From Cymbomonas tetramitiformis (lineage: Eukaryota > Chlorophyta > Pyramimonadophyceae > Pyramimonadales > Pyramimonadaceae), in NCBI GenBank assembly GCA_001247695.2, contig LGRX02033529.1, forward strand, positions 1 to 64,000: a stretch of DNA of 64,000 nucleotides. Reading direction: 5' to 3'. The notes beneath the pieces were generated by a model. It ran no database searches. It had not been told where the DNA came from and saw only the letters and a program-made list of their open reading frames with translations. This document shows, one piece after another, positions 46,893-58,876 of this stretch (within the stretch, counting starts at the first letter, position 1; each line of letters opens with the position of its first letter). Both the position numbers and the translations under genes were made by a program.

Positions 46893-49800
46893 ATGGCCGC
46901 CGAACAGCCACAGACTGCAGCGAATGCGGTAAGAGATACCGTCAAGAAGGATGAGGATAAGGAAGAGGAAGGTTGGTCTTCCCGAGGATCCCTTTCCCCC
47001 AAGTTGTGCCTCTCGCTTGAGCAGCCGTCATCAGTCAATCGCAGTGCCACAAGGCTGCATATTATCAGTTTGACTTTGAAATTTTGATCCAAATCAGAAA
47101 ACTCTACAAAACTTGCGTATCAAGTCCAAAAGCTGACTCGACTAACACGGTGCATGACATTCGCCCTCAGAACTGTCCCCTTTTTACGGCATAGAGAAAG
47201 GCGCAGTCCTCCAGGAGTCTCGCGTCTTCAACGATCCCCAAATTGACGTTCGAAGATGCCAACAGGTCGGCACTTCCCCCACGCTTGTGGAATACGAGCA
47301 CTGCTCGAGTTTTGCTTTCGCCCCGCTCTTTTAACCTGAGCGTATTATGGGGCAAAAGATAAAATCAACGGACCGTCGCAAGCTTTTTCTCTGCGAATTC
47401 AAGCAGGTTAATAAGTGCTCAGTGGGAAAGTGTTCAGCCTTTGGACTTCAACCGTTTTCGTCACTTCACCTGAAGTTTACAGACTGAACTCCCTTATTTG
47501 TTGAACAGATTATTACCAAGCTGTTGTACTTACTTAACCAAGGCGACGCTTTCACTAAGGTTCGCGCATCGGATTCGACCTTGCTTTGATGTCTACTGCT
47601 GTTAGCCGATCTCTTACAGTCCGCTATAACCCCTTTAACCTCAGGCTATTTTGGCTCACCCAGTCTGCCTGTGACCAAGAGTAACTCGCGTCTGTCTCTT
47701 TCATCCGAGAAGCTTTAGGAGATGATTTGCTGTATCTTCTTCTTGTTGTTTGCGGGTATCGGTTGCGGCAACTGAGAAAGAAGGCACCCGCCTTCTTTTT
47801 TTCTAATGTTCACAGGTCGAAGCCACCGAGGTTTTCTTCTCTGGAACTAAGTTGTTCCAGTCAAAAGACATTAACCTTAGAAGGATGGTGTATTTGATGA
47901 TTAAGGAAATATGCCCTTCTTCTGACGAGGTGGGTTAAATGTAGCACGCGTCCTATCTGGTGCCTCGCTCGCGACCTGGGGCTTCTGAACGTCATTTTCG
48001 CACCTCGCCTACTTAAAATAAAAAGCCGGTCGTATTTAAGGACATGCTTTCCCTTGAGCAATATTACCTGTTACTATTTCTAGTGTGTTGTTACTTCATA
48101 TTGTTAGATGACGCTACATCTTTCTAAGCCAAAGCCTGTGGCAGGTGATCATAGTGACAAGCTCGTTGATGAAGGACATGAACAGCAAGACAGATCTGTA
48201 TCGTTCAAACGCGATCCGCGTCCTGTGCAACATCAGTCGTAACGATACTGCGTTGCTCTCACAAGTGGAACGATATCTTAAGCAAGCCGTAGTTGACAAG
48301 AACTCCGTTGTTGCAAGCGCTGCTCTGGTACTGCGTTACTCACGCTAAGCTCTTTTTGTTTGCCATACAAGAGAGCAGGAGCGTGATGGCTGTCGTTTAC
48401 ACCGCCTGCGAATATCCTCCTGGGAGTGAATACATGGGACTTAGAGAGTGTGCGGTTGCGACTTCGGTTTGCAGGTCAGCGGGATGCACCTGCTTCAAGG
48501 TTCTCCTGAGATCGTGAAACGTTGGAGTAACGAAGTGCAAGAAGCAGTGCAGAGCAAGAATCCGCTCGTGCAAGCTCACGCTTTGGCTTTACTGCATCAG
48601 ATCCGTCAGAACGATCGTCTCGCTGTAAGGGCCCACCTTCTCATCCGCTGTTGTAATTTATGTCCCTAGTTGTGATAGTAGTTCGCGCTATATTCGGCTA
48701 AAATACACGCCTGCGTATGTTCCTAAACATATATGGTATTCGGCGTGCTTGATAAGAGAACTCCCTTTTCGTCTCAGTTTCTTCAACTCGCGAGCTTGTA
48801 TTTCATCTTAAGCGGTGCCAATTTTACCTTTCTCACCACTCACCATTCAGCATGGGCCCCTGACACCGTCAGCACTGACAGTCACGCGTGTGCTTTGTCC
48901 AGGTGAGCAAGTTGGTGACCAGTCTCACGCGCTCCTCTGTTCGCTCTCCTTTGGCGCAATGCCTTCTCATCCGTTATGTCAGCCAGGTCAGGGCTTCCAG
49001 CACTTCGGATATATTGTCCCAGCTTATGTGCCTCTAAACCGGTTGTGGGAAGGCCGACTGCTCTCGTATAAAAAGCTGTGTAGAATTCTGCCATACTCTG
49101 GACACCAGGGGGATCCGTTGTTTGTGAAGTGTGGTTTGGGGAAGTTACCTGCGCTGCTCTTGAGCTCGCCTGTTGAAGGGGCTGCTGCTGCGCGTCTCGC
49201 GAGCTCGCTGTCGGCCTGCTTCCTATTGAGGATTTCTCCTGAAATCTCTCTCGGTTGCGCGGTTCGCTGCAACACTGTGCAGCGCCTTGCACTTTCGAGG
49301 TCTGAAAGACCTATGTCTCCCATTTGCTCGCCTGCGTTCCGATCAGGCCTTTGAGACCACTGCCGTGCGCCATGACCAGGTGATAGCTGAGAGCAGCGCG
49401 GCGACCAACGGTGAACGTCCATTTTACGACTTCCTTGAAGGGTGCTTGCGCCACAAGGCCGAAATGGTGATATTCGAGGCCGCACGCGCTATCGCAAATA
49501 TGAACGACGTGACCACTCGCGAGCTAACTCCCGCCATCACAGTACTTCAGCTGTTCCTGAGTTCTTCCAAGCCGGTATTGCGTTTCGCCGCCGTGCGTAC
49601 CCTCAACAAGGTGCGATCCTGCCACCGTCCCGCGCGCCCGGCCTCACCACCCTTTACTATCTGCAAACGCCTTTACGCCTTTCAGCTTGTTTGCCCCTGC
49701 GCAATATATGAAGGTCGCAATTGATGTTTTCAGCTTTAACTTCTGAAACGTGGTGAATGGCTTCCTGGCATCACGATAGGTCGCTATGACTCATCCTCTC

Positions 49801-52800
49801 GCTGTTACCAACTGCAACATCGACATGGAGTCTCTGATTTCTGATCAAAACCGTAGCATTGCCACCCTGGCTATCACCACCCTCTTGAAGACGGGCAACG
49901 AGTCTTCCGTCGAGCGCCTATTGAAGCAGATCACCTCCTTCATGAGCGATATTGCTGACGAGTTCAAGATTGTCGTGGTAGAGGCCATTAAATCGCTCTG
50001 TTTGAAGTTCCCTCAGAAGTACCCAGTCCTGATGAATTTCCTATCCAACATTCTCCGCGAAGAGGGTGGTTTTGACTATAAAAAAGCGATTGGTATGCTT
50101 TTCCCTTCTCGATCATCTTGTAGTGGGGAACGGTAGCTTGTTGATCCTATCTTGCGTTTTTCGCGTATGAACTCCTCGCCGCAAGTTGCACTGTTTTTTC
50201 CTTCTCGGGTGCTGACTATGATCTTTCTTTTGTACAGTGGAATCTATCCTCAATCTGATCAGGGACATCCCTGACGCTAAGGAATCTGGACTTTCGCACC
50301 TCTGTGAGTTTATCGAAGACTGCGAGTTCACCTATCTGTCCACTCAGGTCAGCTTGAATTCCGAGCCTGTTCTTGTGAAGTGCGCTTTAGCCTCAGCCTT
50401 TGTATGTCGAGCCGGCTGCCAAGCAATGCAGCTGCCCCTTCCTGTGAGGATTCGGGCCGTCACAGGAGCGGAAGTAGCCACGCATCCCCATTTCAGCGAA
50501 CTGAGGTGTTCGTTGCTCGCAGATCCTGCACCTACTTGGTAAGGAAGGACCTAATACTCAAGACCCTGCGAAGTACATCAGATATATTTACAATCGGGTG
50601 ATCCTGGAGAACGCCACTGTGCGTGCAAGTGCTGTAAGTGCACTCGCTCGGTTCGGCGCCGTTGTCGAGTATCTGCAACCTCGCATCATCATCCTTCTTA
50701 AGCGTTGTCTGCATGACAACGACGATGAGGTGAGGAACTCCAAACTCAAAGCTGTTTGAGTGCTGTAAAACGCTGTGCTGACCTTGAAGCTGTGCTGAAC
50801 TCCTTCAAGTTAGTTTGCATTCTTTGCTCTATACGCGGTTGCTAAGGGTCGTTCTGCCAGGTGCGAGATCGTGCGACCTTTTACCTGGCCGCCCTCGGAG
50901 CTGGTGAAACTTCCGCAGAAACCTCCAGACCCATGCTTCTTAGCAGCCTGAATAAACCGCTTGCAGATCTGGAGGTACGAACTCACCTTTCGTCAGTTAC
51001 CGTCTGCACCTCACCTCTTGAAGTCTGTTTTGCGAGTGCTCTTGTAAAAGCATGGAATGCATGGGTCCTGAAAAGAAGTTTTGTTGCAGGCGAATCTGAG
51101 GGACTATATGATGGGCGGTTGTGACAAGACATTCGACATTTCGTGTGTCAGCTCCACCAAGCCAAACCTCGGTCCTGGTGAGCCCGAGAGCTGTTCCGCC
51201 TGACAACAAATCATTAGGCAAAAGCGGCAATCTGGTTGTCGGATTCGGCAGAATCCCGTGTGTGTGTGTGTGTGTTGTTAGTGAGGGGCATGCCAGCAGG
51301 GTCCGCTTACTCCGTAACCCTGGGACCAACTATTGTTGGGCGATGATAGGTCACATCGTATCATCTTTCCATGCTGCTTTGCATGTGGGTTTGGGAATAT
51401 GTATGAGTTTGGTGGTATTTTGTCACGGCCCCGCCCTGCTCTTGATTTGCTTCTCACATCCACTGGGATGATGGTAGGCTGGCTTTTGCTGGCCGATCTC
51501 TTGCCGTTCAGTGTGTGTTGTTAGTATGTCAGTATCAAGGCGGTATGCAGATGAAGCTATTTGCACTGTTGCTAGAGTCAGTTTGGACAGCTTTTTCTCG
51601 AGTTGGAGAAATTGAGAGGGACCCCTTGCACTTAGGAAAGGGGTCTGCAGTTAGTGTTGAGCTACGTTTGTCTGGACGTGCAGCCCCCAAAGCAGCTGGA
51701 GGCGCGGCAGCAGCGTCGAAGCCAGGTCAGAACTCGGCACCTGAGGTGCCGCAGGCGGATGCATATGCTGAAGTCCTCAACGAAATCCCCGAGTTGGCTG
51801 ATCTCGGCAGGTTGTTCAAGTCTTCTGCGCCGGTCGAGCTCACAGGTGAGGCCTGCACGTACACTTAGACGGAAGGTTTGAAGGGTTGTGATCACCGTGT
51901 CAAAAGCTCATGTAGAAGAATCGTTAAGGAGTATTTTCCGTGTGGCCGTAAGCCTCCGTGCACTGCTGAGCTGCATATCAACTCTTCAAGTGCTGCGCCT
52001 AAAGTCCAGAAATTATCTAAGGTAGGTGCTTTGAGGGACAGCACTGAATTTATGTGTCTGTGTATGCATGAGCAGAAGCGGAAACCGAGTACATGGTGAA
52101 GTGCGTCAAACACGTTTTCCCGGAGCATGTAGTGTTCCAGTTCAGCTGCAGCAACACTATCGAAGAACAGGTGCTCGAGGACGTCTCCGTAGTTATGGAA
52201 CCCACGGAGGGCGAAGAATTGCAAGAGGAGTTCACGTTACCACTGGTCTCTATGCCGCTCAACGAGTGTGGTGAGACATATGTTTGTATGAAGAGGGCAG
52301 AGGGCTCATTTGCAGTCGGAAAATATGCTTGCACACTGAAGTTCACAGTAAAGGAAGTTGATCCTTCAACCGGCGAGGCAGAGGAGGACGGTTACGAGGA
52401 TGAGTACCAGGTAACATCTTTGACCTTATTCCTAGTGTTAGAAATGCCTTTGGGAAGTGCAGTCGCCGGTATCATATTTTGGGAATCTCAGTAAAGTACC
52501 AGTGAACCTCTGTAGAGGTGGAAACGCTAGCATCATCGAGGCAAAAAATTGTGAAGCTATTTCCTTGGTTGAGGTGGGGTGGAGCGGGGTGGCCAGCTTG
52601 AGGATATCGAGGTGAGTGTCCTCGACTACTTGCAAAAGACTGCAGTATCCAACTTCCGTAAGTCCTGGGAGGACATAGACGAGGAGATGGAGCAGACCTC
52701 AGTGTACGGGCTGGGTGCACGGGAGTCCCTGCAAGAAGCAGTTGAGGCTGTTATGGAGATCCTTGGAATGCAGCCGTGGTACAGCATTCCCTCTCCCAAC

Positions 52801-53116
52801 TGGCCTTCGCCTTTGAGTTTCTGACTGCCGTGCTTTGGATCTTGCTAGCAGTTTCTGTGAGTGTTATGCTGGACGGGTGGAAGCTGATGGGATATGGGTG
52901 TGCCGGGGTTTGTCCAGTGAGGGCACGGAGGTGGTTCCTCCTAATGCCCGCTCTCACACTAGCCTATTATCCGGCAACTTTGTAGGCAATTGCCAGGTGC
53001 TGGTGCGTCTTTACTTCGGAGTGGATCAGAGCAACGCAGTTGCTGTGAAGGTTGCGGTGAGGTGTGAGGATGCTGCTGTTTCTGAGTTGGTCCACCAGAT
53101 CATCAGTGAGGCTTAA
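46893..53116 (+). CDS. COPG: coatomer subunit gamma (COPI coat)
   Basis: Seventeen exons join in frame: 46893-46971, 47171-47265, 47509-47559, 47816-47929, 48144-48327, 48475-48624, 48903-48986, 49380-49610, 49780-50092, 50238-50347, 50523-50729, 50861-50974, 51090-51117, 51684-51845, 52076-52410, 52597-52778 and 52918-53116 (stop TAA). The product, about 870 residues, has the N-terminal HEAT/adaptin solenoid ([47 protein letters not shown]), an Ala/Pro-rich linker in exon 14 and the C-terminal appendage ([20 protein letters not shown]). It coats Golgi vesicles for retrograde traffic to the ER. The wording is plant-like, placing the host in the green lineage. Exon 13 is only 28 nt. Exon 11 contains a perfect but unused-looking donor, GCT/GTAAGTG, at 50634. 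Confidence 0.97.
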
Positions 53117-53850
53117 GCAAGGGATACATGCGGGAATCTAAAGCTCATATGGCATAGGCTTTCCGATGCGATCCTAGAGGCTGCTGCAACTTTCATCTGT
53201 GACTATCCCGGAAGGAGCCCAAACTCTACAGACCTTCGGAGCACTCTTGCCATACTTATGCAGGTGCTGTCTCGGCTCAAAAAGCGACACATGTGATGGA
53301 TAAATCTGTGGAAATCCAGTTGGTGATACTAGATGAGACCAGCAAAACTGCTATCAAGTTTTTTTTTAAAGGGATGAACTGTATTTTTTGAGGAGGAGTA
53401 TCAAGGTCTGTATTTTATGCTACTCTTTCCTTTTTGTGCTGTAATATGTCGGTTCCATTGATCCAGGCATTTAGATCAGAATTATTCAGTAGTGACAAGG
53501 ACATCTCCACAAGTAGGCTTGATGCAGGATGTTCAAAGGTGTATGTGTCTTGCTTGGATTCGTGTTATCTCAGTTAGCTCCGTTTCACTGAGCTAACTAC
53601 CCCCTATCTAAAGAGATGAACCTCACGTGAAGGTTGTGTTCATGAACATAGACCCCGTGTCATGAGACACAGTTTTGAGTCGAGTTTCTCCCTAATTAAA
53701 GTCAACGATCACACATGGCAAGCCGAGCTAGCTCGCAGTCTGGAGCAGAAACAAGATCGGGGAGCTGCAGATATTTACCCAATGTCAATAATAAATAACA
53801 AGGGCGTCCGGCTCATGCCATAGCCAACTCGCTTGGGGTGTCAGGAGCAA
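53117..53850. other. 3' region of the coatomer gene, no gene seen
   Basis: Between the coatomer stop codon and the DIRS fragment I see no supported exon. It presumably holds the 3' UTR. A T-rich tract (53360-53370) and AATAAATAACA near 53790 are present. Confidence 0.4.
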
Positions 53851-53852
53851 AA

Positions 53853-55690
53853 CTAGTAACCTAGTGCTCTAGTGACTGACAGTCGTGTGTTAGTGTTGTC
53901 CAATATGTAGTGGTGAGCGTTGACTGCCGTATGCCAAGCCCCATGCTGCTGAAACAGTCTGGGGTCCATAGACTTAGCTGCCACCGTAGCCCCGCCAGAG
54001 CGAAGAGACTGAGTGCCCCACTTCTGCTGAACCTCTGCTTCTGACATACCAGTGGTCCTCTGGAGGAACCTGTGTACAACTTATCTGCGCTGAGGGTACT
54101 CCATATGCATGCCATTGAGTGTCGCCTGGGCAGGGGAGAACCTGGCCTTCCGGCCATCCCAACCTTGAAAGAGGTTGACCACCCCCGACAGACGGGCAAT
54201 CAGCTGCTCACACAAGAGCACTGGGCAGGTCTCTCGGCGCTCTCCTCTGGCGATATACACCACATCACCATTCCTGAACGGAACATTCTTCCGTTCAGTC
54301 AGGAGGAACTCCATATGGGTGTCATAAAAGGCGACAACGCACACCGATACATAATTCATGTCTTTATACCTCAGTTAGCCAGTCCACATGGAACCCACCA
54401 TAGCAGCAGTCAGCAGGTCAATCAGAGGCACTGAATTAGTGTCCGGGACATACAGCGGAATGCCACTGAACACCACCTCTCGGGAAAGGGGCTTCTGATT
54501 CTTCAGCTTAAGGCCAACACGGCGCTTAGCATTCACCCTCACCCGCTTGGCAAGCGGGTGCTTAGTCGGGATCTCCCCAGGGGAAACCAGAGCCATCTCG
54601 TGCAGGGTAAAGAGGGCCCCTGAAGCTGACTTCACTGAGGCATAGGACTCGGCCTCAGTTGCCACCGGCTGCTAGAACAGGCACACTGTAACTGGCTCCG
54701 CAGGTACTGGGACCCTAGGTGGCACCAGAGCTGCACAGAAGGCTCGGTACCTCCGTATGATTCCCAGATAACTGTCTGACCAAGTGGAGGTTGCACGGGT
54801 CCCGACCATACCTTGCTTCAAAGAGCTGAGCAAAAACTGCTCTGGTGGATCACGGGGACTCGCTTTAAGATTGAGCCAAAACATCGAGGCCAAAGCTCCT
54901 CCACCTGTACCCTCACTCAGCCCGAGAGCCGTCAATCCTCAGAGCTAGGACCCGGAAGGACGGTGGTCCCACTGCTACCTCGTTGGCCCTGCCGGCACCA
55001 AGCCGAAACAGAGGCTCAATCGAGTCCGTAGGGAGCTCTACCCAATCAATCACAAAGGGGGCAAAGTGGACCCCGTCGGGGCAAAGCAAGGGCCACCAAT
55101 GTCGACCAGTCCACCTAGGGTATATGACTGTGGCGCAAGCCCCGTGTCTAATTAAGCATCTCAACAGCTGACCAATATAAAGCCCAAAAGGGGGATTCCA
55201 CCAATTGTTCTCCTCAAACCAATTGTTCAAAGAAAAGCAGTCAAGCGCCTCTGTGCCAAGACACCACCAACGGATGTTAAAGCGGGGCAGAAGCTTGTTT
55301 ATGCCATCAGTGGCAAAGCGGTCCACTGTGTGCCTGTCCCACCGCGCATCAATGAACTGAAACCAGTAAACAGCAAGCATCCAATCATCCCCGTCATAGA
55401 TACCCGCAAGGTGGTCCGCCAACTCATTAAGTGTCCTCGGAATCCAAGTAACTTGCAGAGTGACATCGTGCTTCACGCACCACCAAAAGATCTCTACTGC
55501 ACGCCTGTGTAAATCAAGCTTCGCGTTGCATCCTTAAGTGAGGATTCTCCAAGCACTCCAAGAGTCAGTTTGAAGGTGCACCGCTGTGCCTGAGAAAAAG
55601 TGCACCAGAAATTGAAGGGTGCAGAGTACTCCTATAAGCTCCCGCAGAGTCGAGGACCCTAATCTGCGCGCGCTCTCTCATTGACAGGCG
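53853..55690 (-). mobile_element. DIRS-type retrotransposon fragment (RNase H, tyrosine recombinase)
   Basis: From right to left on the minus strand: an RNase H segment with SSTLRELIGVL, HLQTDSWSAW and TWIPRTLNELADHLAG (55400-55670); the conserved post-RNase H domain of DIRS elements (WDRHTVDRFATDGINKLLPR; NNWWNPPFGLYIGQLLR, 54913-55400); and a tyrosine recombinase. The latter has its core-binding helices at 54375-54919 and a catalytic end TQSLRSGGATVAAKSMDPR, HGAWHTAVNAHHYI at 53853-54047. Frames are broken by stops (for example at 55530 and near 54672), and catalytic HxLR is QSLR here. The reverse transcriptase proper is missing, so this is a dead 5'-truncated copy. DIRS elements integrate through the recombinase, not an integrase. 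Confidence 0.85.
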
Positions 55691-55740
55691 GCCTCTGTCG
55701 TCCTGCCTCTCACGGAGACCCAGTGGCGCCAGCAGTGTGC

Positions 55741-56490
55741 GATGCGATGCTGCGTTATGATACGAACACGAGCAAAGTCTCGGGAGCACACCGGAGACCG
55801 GACTGCGCAGTGCGCAGTCAGGTGCGTTATGATGCATGCTGCATTGTGACACCAAAGCATGTGGCATGAAGGTATCAGACTGCCCCACATCACGGGACAG
55901 TCCCTAGGGCTGATGCATGTTGCACTGTGATGCAAAAAGCATGTGGCACACGGATCACACATTGCCCCACATCACGGGGCAGTCCCTAGGGCTGATGCAT
56001 GCTGCATTGTGATGCCAAAGCATGTAGCATAAAGGTGTCAGACTGCCCCACATCACGGGGCAGTCACTAGGGCTGATGCATGCTGCATTGTGATGCAAAA
56101 AGCATGTAGCATAAAGGTATCAGACTGCCCCACATCACGGGGCAGTCCCTAGGGCTGATGCATGCTGCATTGTGACGCCAACGCATGCGGCATAAAGGTA
56201 TCAGACTGCCCCACATCACGGGGAAGTCCCTAGGGCTGATGCATGCCGTATGTTGGAGGCATGCTGGGGGCAGACTCAAGGCAGACTCAAGGCAGACTCA
56301 GGGCGGACTGGGAGCATATCGGGTGCTATGCCAATGCTGTGCTATGCGTGTGCCGTGCGTTTGTGTGTGCTATGCCGTGCACAGCATTGCTATGCCAATG
56401 TTGTGTGATGCGATGCTGCGTTATGGTATGAACACCAGCAAAATCTCGGGAGCACACCCGACTGCGCAGGGCGCACTCAGGTGTGCTCCC
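55741..56490. repeat. 82-bp tandem array between two direct repeats
   Basis: A unit of 81-82 bp recurs about five times between 55840 and 56255 (TGATGCAT at 55911, 55993, 56074, 56156, 56237). Each unit carries the palindrome GACTGCCCC-ACATCAC-GGGGCAGTC followed by CCTAGGG. The array is bracketed by direct repeats of about 80 bp: 55747-55830 and 56409-56490 share GCGATGCTGCGTTATG, ATCTCGGGAGCACACC/GTCTCGGGAGCACACC and GACTGCGCAG. It abuts the DIRS fragment and may be part of its terminal architecture, but this is inferred. Confidence 0.75.
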
Positions 56491-56879
56491 GAGACGGGGC
56501 TGTTAGGAGTTGAACCTGAGCTCAGTGGAGATCTCCCACTGAGAGTGCGGCCCCTCATTCCCTTCCCAACTGCGCACTGCAGTCCCCTGCACAGAGGATA
56601 GCGGCATAAACACACTATTCGATGAAAATGACATTATCATATGTCATTTTTGGATTTATATATATTTCATTTAGCTTAGTGATATTTATGCGCGAAATAG
56701 GGATACATAAAGGCAACAAGCTAGAAAAGTGCGGTATGCGTACAATGAAACCACCGAAATATGCATACATGTATCATTCGTTATTCAAATGTTTACGCGC
56801 AGAGTACTTTTCACCCTACTGTATACCGTCGAGGCATGACTGATACTATCAGTCAGGGCGGTCGACAAATCCTGCTAAT
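56491..56879. other. no gene seen, small palindrome
   Basis: No supported exon. AAAATGACATTATCATATGTCATTTT-like palindromic sequence lies at about 56625-56650. Composition turns AT-rich towards the methyltransferase remnant. Confidence 0.4.
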
Positions 56880-58345
56880 TTATTCAGCATTCTCTTCGGT
56901 CTCATCTTCATCTAACGCTTCTTCCTCAGAATCGACAGTGGCTGCTTCCTTCCCCTTCCTCGTCGGGTCACTCTTCTTTTTTGGCTTCGTCTCGGCATCC
57001 TGATCGGGCTCGGCGTCGAAATTGGTCAGCCGTTGCTGCGCAGAGCTGACCATGTACGGGTCGTGGTCGAAACCGATCGCGTTCAAACCACACCTCATGG
57101 CGGCCATGGACGTTGAGCCGACGCCGCAGCAACCGTCGAGAATCCAGTTGAGTGGATGGCCGTCGTCATCCACCTTGCCCGGATTGTCACCGAGCATATG
57201 GCACTGAATCAGCTCCATCAACAGAGCTATGGGTTTTCATGGTTATTGACGACTTTGCCGTCGCGTTTGAACATCTGGTGAACGACCGGGAAGCCGCGCA
57301 TAAGTGACGCGCGGCTGTAACGTTCACCTTCCCCCAGCTCAAAGTTGAACATCCACTCCGGCTTTTTAGAAGACTCCCCCGCGGCATCGCTCTTTACATG
57401 GTACCCCAGGACCCCACATTCAACGTCATTGAAGCGTACGGACGTGTTGGGGCTCATGTGCACGTTCTGCTTGTGCCAGAAGAACCGCTCCGCGCGGCCG
57501 GAGCAGTAATTGTCAATCACCTCCAGAAAATCGTTTTGTTGGACGAAACCGCAAAAGAAAGCGACTGTCCATGCCGGGGCGGTGGTCTTGGCGTTGAAAG
57601 ACTCCAGGAACGTTTGCACCTCCTCCTTGGTCATCGCGTTGGGAGTCTTCTCCTTGTCGAGCGCGTAATTGCAGTCGATGACCGCCCCCGTGAAGGGCAG
57701 TCTCGGGATGTCCTTCAAATCGTCCATGCTGCCCTTGACGATCTTCCAACGAGGGAACATCGTCACGTCCCGAAGATGTGTGGGCTCGTCGCCCTCCAGG
57801 TCCGCCTCTCCTGCAACCTTAGGCTCCGGCCCGTCGGTCCGCGCCTCCCGATACAGTTTGATGTCGACTTTCACCTCGACCTGTTGCAAGCCTAGGATGT
57901 GAGCCGCGCTTGGCGCCTGCGCTTCTTTGAGATTTGCCCGCGCGTTCTCGACGAAATTGAAGATCGCTAGCGGAACTTCCCCAGACCCCCCCGGCGCGCT
58001 CCCCCCTTCGCGGACTGTAAGCAGCCGATCAACGACTCGATTTTCTCTTGGGAGCTCCAGTAGGTGGTGAACTCCTCTTGAATTCGTCCCAGGTTTGCAA
58101 TCCCGCCGCGGACACCAAGTGCTTCTGCACCATGCGTTCCTTCTTGAACTGGCTTATCATATTGCCCCCCTCCTTTAGTGAGATCTCCTTCTCAATAATC
58201 ATGCGCAGATACGTGTCCACCGTGTCGAACTCCGCATCCGCCGCCAAGCCGCTCAAGTTAATCCAGAACGTCATACCCATGGATTTGGCATTGTGGAGAA
58301 ACTGAGCTTCTTCCACCAAAATGCAAGGGACGGTATCGATAGTTC
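56880..58345 (-). pseudogene. beta-order DNA methyltransferase with three frame breaks
   Basis: Minus-strand reading starts in an open frame at or above 58319 (ILVEEAQFLHNAKSMGMTFW). Frame changes lie near 58078 (after WDEFK, resuming EEFTTYWSSQEKIESLI), at the six-base G run 58001-58006 (resuming APGGSGEVPLAIFNFVENAR), and at 57230-57236 (ENP, resuming IALLMELIQCHMLGD). The last part holds the AdoMet-binding motif DGCCGVGSTSMAAMRCG and ends in an acidic tail. An earlier AVIDCNYALDKE sits where the catalytic (N/D/S)PPY motif is expected. Catalytic motif before AdoMet motif is the beta order of N4-cytosine/N6-adenine methyltransferases. DCNY in place of the PPY-type motif is unusual. No introns are seen. 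Every break equals one missing base, so either decay or assembly errors in an intact gene are possible. The true N-terminus is lost in the AT repeat. Confidence 0.65.
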
Positions 58346-58545
58346 GATATCCCGATATACCGATATATCGAAAATATCGTTACTCGTCGATAGTATTTTT
58401 AGCGTTATCGAAAAATATCATATCTATCGATAGCAGCTTGGGTACTTACTCATATCGGTCGATAGCAGTTTGGGTACTTACTCATATCGGTCGATAGCAG
58501 TCTGGGGGTTTTGATATCGATTTATCGATATCCATTTTTTCGCGT
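58331..58545. repeat. TATCGATA-rich palindromic island with short tandem copies
   Basis: Overlapping CGATATATCG, TATCGATAG and ATATCGTTA words. Within it, CATATCGGTCGATAGCAG-TTTGGGTACTTACT occurs in near-identical tandem copies (58425-58510). It is the same word family as 29330-29560. Confidence 0.7.
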
Positions 58546-58549
58546 AATA

Positions 58550-58717
58550 CAGTAAACACTCGATTTTAAGAAAACAGGAATTTTAGGTCAGCCTAGCAAC
58601 TTTTTTATTTATATAGAGATCTTAAATATGGAGTGTTATGTGTTAAATATTGTGAAGAAATCAAAAAAGCTGGCTACTTTCTTATTGGCGGGTTTTCTTA
58701 TTACTGAGTGATTACTG
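58550..58717. mobile_element. 168-bp CAGT-ended MITE with TA duplication
   Basis: CAGTAAACACTC at the left and GAGTGATTACTG at the right are inverted repeats with one mismatch, flanked by TA (58548-58549 and 58718-58719). The left subterminal AAAACAGGAATTT also occurs next to the left end of the larger element at 28473, so the two belong to one family. It has inserted inside the TATCGATA island, which resumes at 58733. Confidence 0.65.
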
Positions 58718-58732
58718 TATCGATATGCGCCG

Positions 58733-58790
58733 GTCGCTGAACCCCGATATCGCGATATATCGCAGATATCGCAGATATCGCAGATATCGA
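58733..58790. repeat. ATATCGCGATATATCGCAGATATCGCAG repeat
   Basis: Continuation of the TATCGATA island after the 168-bp insertion, with a run of CAGATATCG units. Confidence 0.6.
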
Positions 58791-58876
58791 TAATTTGACT
58801 AGGGCAATGGACACTGGGAGCCCGGGACGACGCGACGCTCATGGATCCCATGACTTGGTCGAATCGATCCTGGAAA

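Noticed and set aside
50523..50633. Ending coatomer exon 11 at the GTAAGTG site
   Set aside because: Continuing to 50729 restores the conserved region ([12 protein letters not shown]) and the correct phase for exon 12.
57230..57236. Programmed frameshifting as the main explanation for the split methyltransferase
   Set aside because: Two further one-base breaks in the same gene at non-slippery or homopolymer sites make decay or sequencing error more likely.
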